Assembly: GCA_945788205.1 (NCBI GenBank) | Contig: CALZLE010000300.1 | Coordinates: 1-7,653 of the forward strand | Source: an uncultured Desulfuromonadales bacterium | GTDB taxonomy: Bacteria > Desulfobacterota > Desulfuromonadia > Desulfuromonadales > Geopsychrobacteraceae | DNA length: 7,653 nucleotides | Reading direction: 5' to 3' | Shown: in pieces, positions 6,685-7,653 of the stretch | Layout of the letters: the number at the start of each line of letters is the position of its first letter | Numbering within the stretch: position 1 is the stretch's first letter | Position numbers and translations under genes: made by a program | The notes under the pieces: generated by a model | The model's input: the letters and a program-made list of their open reading frames with translations, nothing else | Databases searched by the model: none | What the model was told of the DNA's origin: nothing

Positions 6685-7653
6685 ATGGTCCAACGTCTTA
6701 TCCTTTTCTGTTGTCTGTTTCTGCTTGTCTCTTGTGCTGCTAACCCACAATCGAGCCTTAAAAAAAATCTGCAAACTCGATCTGACCAGGCGGTTCTAAC
6801 TGTGTATATGGCAGCTTCGGGTCCGGCAGAAATGGATGTGAACGCTCGCTTGGAAGAAATTTCTGTCGAGGTTGATGGCGCTTGGATCTCTCTCGATTTA
6901 GCTCCGGTCGAAATCAGCTTTTTAAAGCTCAAAGCTCAACAGTTTCTGGTTGGTGCAGCGGTCGCTCCACTCGGTGAGCACCGTCGGCTGCGATTGAAGC
7001 TTTCAGGTTTGCCCGTAGAGGCTGGCGGAAATAATAAACCAGAAGAGTTTTTTGTGTTGTCTCTTCCCGAACCGTTAGAGCTTGATAGAGGGAGCAGCAA
7101 ATGTTTATTTGTCGACTGGCAATTAATCACTGACCGCCCACGCAGTAGTAAGCTGACCTCAAGCTTTACTGCTTGGGGTCAGGGGCAGACTTTAGGTGGT
7201 GAGCTGCTTTATGTGGCCTGCAAGAATATCAACACTGTTTATGTGGTGCGAATGGATATCAATGAGGTCGTTTCTGCTTTTTCCGTTCCGGGTCCGATAA
7301 CAGATATCCGCATGCAGGAAGATGGACACAGTCTGTACATTCTCAGCAGCGGTCGGCGGGCAATTTATGTATACGATTGCCTTAACTCTCGACTTGTTGA
7401 TCAGATCGCTTTGTCGGGGAGTATAGAACCGAAGAATATGGTGCTTTCGGCAGATGGTAAATACGCATTTATTTCAGACGCAGCTGCTGGAGCAATTTTC
7501 AAAGTAGACCTGGCGGCGGGAAAGGTCGTGGCGCTGAACCGTGTTGGCCATCGGCCAATGCGGATGGCTTATATTGATGATGGCCAGGGGCGTTTGGCTG
7601 TTGCGGCAACCAGTTCAAATCAGGTTTTTATGCTCAACACTGAAGATCTGAAA
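6685..7653 (+). CDS. Lipoprotein with DUF4382-like domain and YVTN-type beta-propeller, 3'-truncated
   Basis: Probable membrane-anchored, heme-free partner of the cytochromes. The frame is open from the ATG at 6685 to the last base (323 codons, no stop), so the C-terminus lies outside the window. A short signal peptide ends in a good lipobox, LVSC, with Cys17 as the lipidated residue and Ala after it, compatible with outer-membrane sorting. Residues about 36-148 look like a DUF4382-type beta-sandwich: an LTVYMA strand, ARLEEISVEVDGAWISLDL, an ISFLKL segment and an EHRRLRLKLSGL strand. From about residue 172, repeats of the YVTN/lactonase type begin (GGELLYVACKNINTVYVV, SLYILSSGRRAIYVYD, KYAFISDAAAGAIFKVD, LAVAATSSNQVFMLN), giving at least four strand sets of an unfinished propeller. 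There is no CXXCH in the visible part. It lies 47 nt after the OmcS-like gene in the same direction, so operon membership is likely. The propeller is fairly sure; the DUF4382 call is tentative and the function unknown. Confidence 0.82.
   Translation, partial: MVQRLILFCCLFLLVSCAANPQSSLKKNLQTRSDQAVLTVYMAASGPAEMDVNARLEEISVEVDGAWISLDLAPVEISFLKLKAQQFLVGAAVAPLGEHRRLRLKLSGLPVEAGGNNKPEEFFVLSLPEPLELDRGSSKCLFVDWQLITDRPRSSKLTSSFTAWGQGQTLGGELLYVACKNINTVYVVRMDINEVVSAFSVPGPITDIRMQEDGHSLYILSSGRRAIYVYDCLNSRLVDQIALSGSIEPKNMVLSADGKYAFISDAAAGAIFKVDLAAGKVVALNRVGHRPMRMAYIDDGQGRLAVAATSSNQVFMLNTEDLK

Overview
The window looks like part of one extracellular electron transfer operon from a dissimilatory metal- or sulfur-reducing bacterium of the Desulfuromonadales/Geobacterales type. 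The grounds are three adjacent multiheme c-type cytochrome genes (26, 16 and 6 heme sites), a parvulin-like foldase gene and two beta-propeller genes, all on the + strand. Base composition is moderate, close to half GC by eye. This fits Desulfuromonas-like marine lineages better than high-GC Geobacter, but the species cannot be fixed from the sequence.

Layout: (1) 1-1493, the 3' part of a periplasmic SurA/PpiC-like protein whose start lies upstream of the window; (2) 1490-3442, a 26-heme lipoprotein cytochrome; (3) 3442-4617, a 16-heme secreted cytochrome; (4) 4630-5520, a secreted six-bladed NHL beta-propeller; (5) 5543-6637, a secreted six-site cytochrome resembling the OmcS family, with one non-canonical CX5CH site; (6) 6685 to beyond the window end, a lipoprotein with a DUF4382-like domain followed by a YVTN-type propeller. 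Junctions are very tight (4-nt overlap, 1-nt overlap, then gaps of 12, 22 and 47 nt) and each gene has its own Shine-Dalgarno sequence. I see no internal promoter or terminator. No non-coding stretch exceeds 50 bases.

How the genes may work together (inference): the foldase would assist folding of exported, heme-loaded proteins in the periplasm. The 26-heme lipoprotein would be anchored in a membrane, probably the outer membrane. The 16-heme and OmcS-like cytochromes would carry electrons in the periplasm or outside the cell. The heme-free propellers would act as scaffold, assembly or surface-binding partners. The three cytochrome genes together encode 48 potential heme sites. No outer-membrane porin is encoded in the window, so the way across the outer membrane is not explained by what is seen here. 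The gene set recalls Geobacter loci around omcS-type genes, but that comparison is from memory and was not checked.
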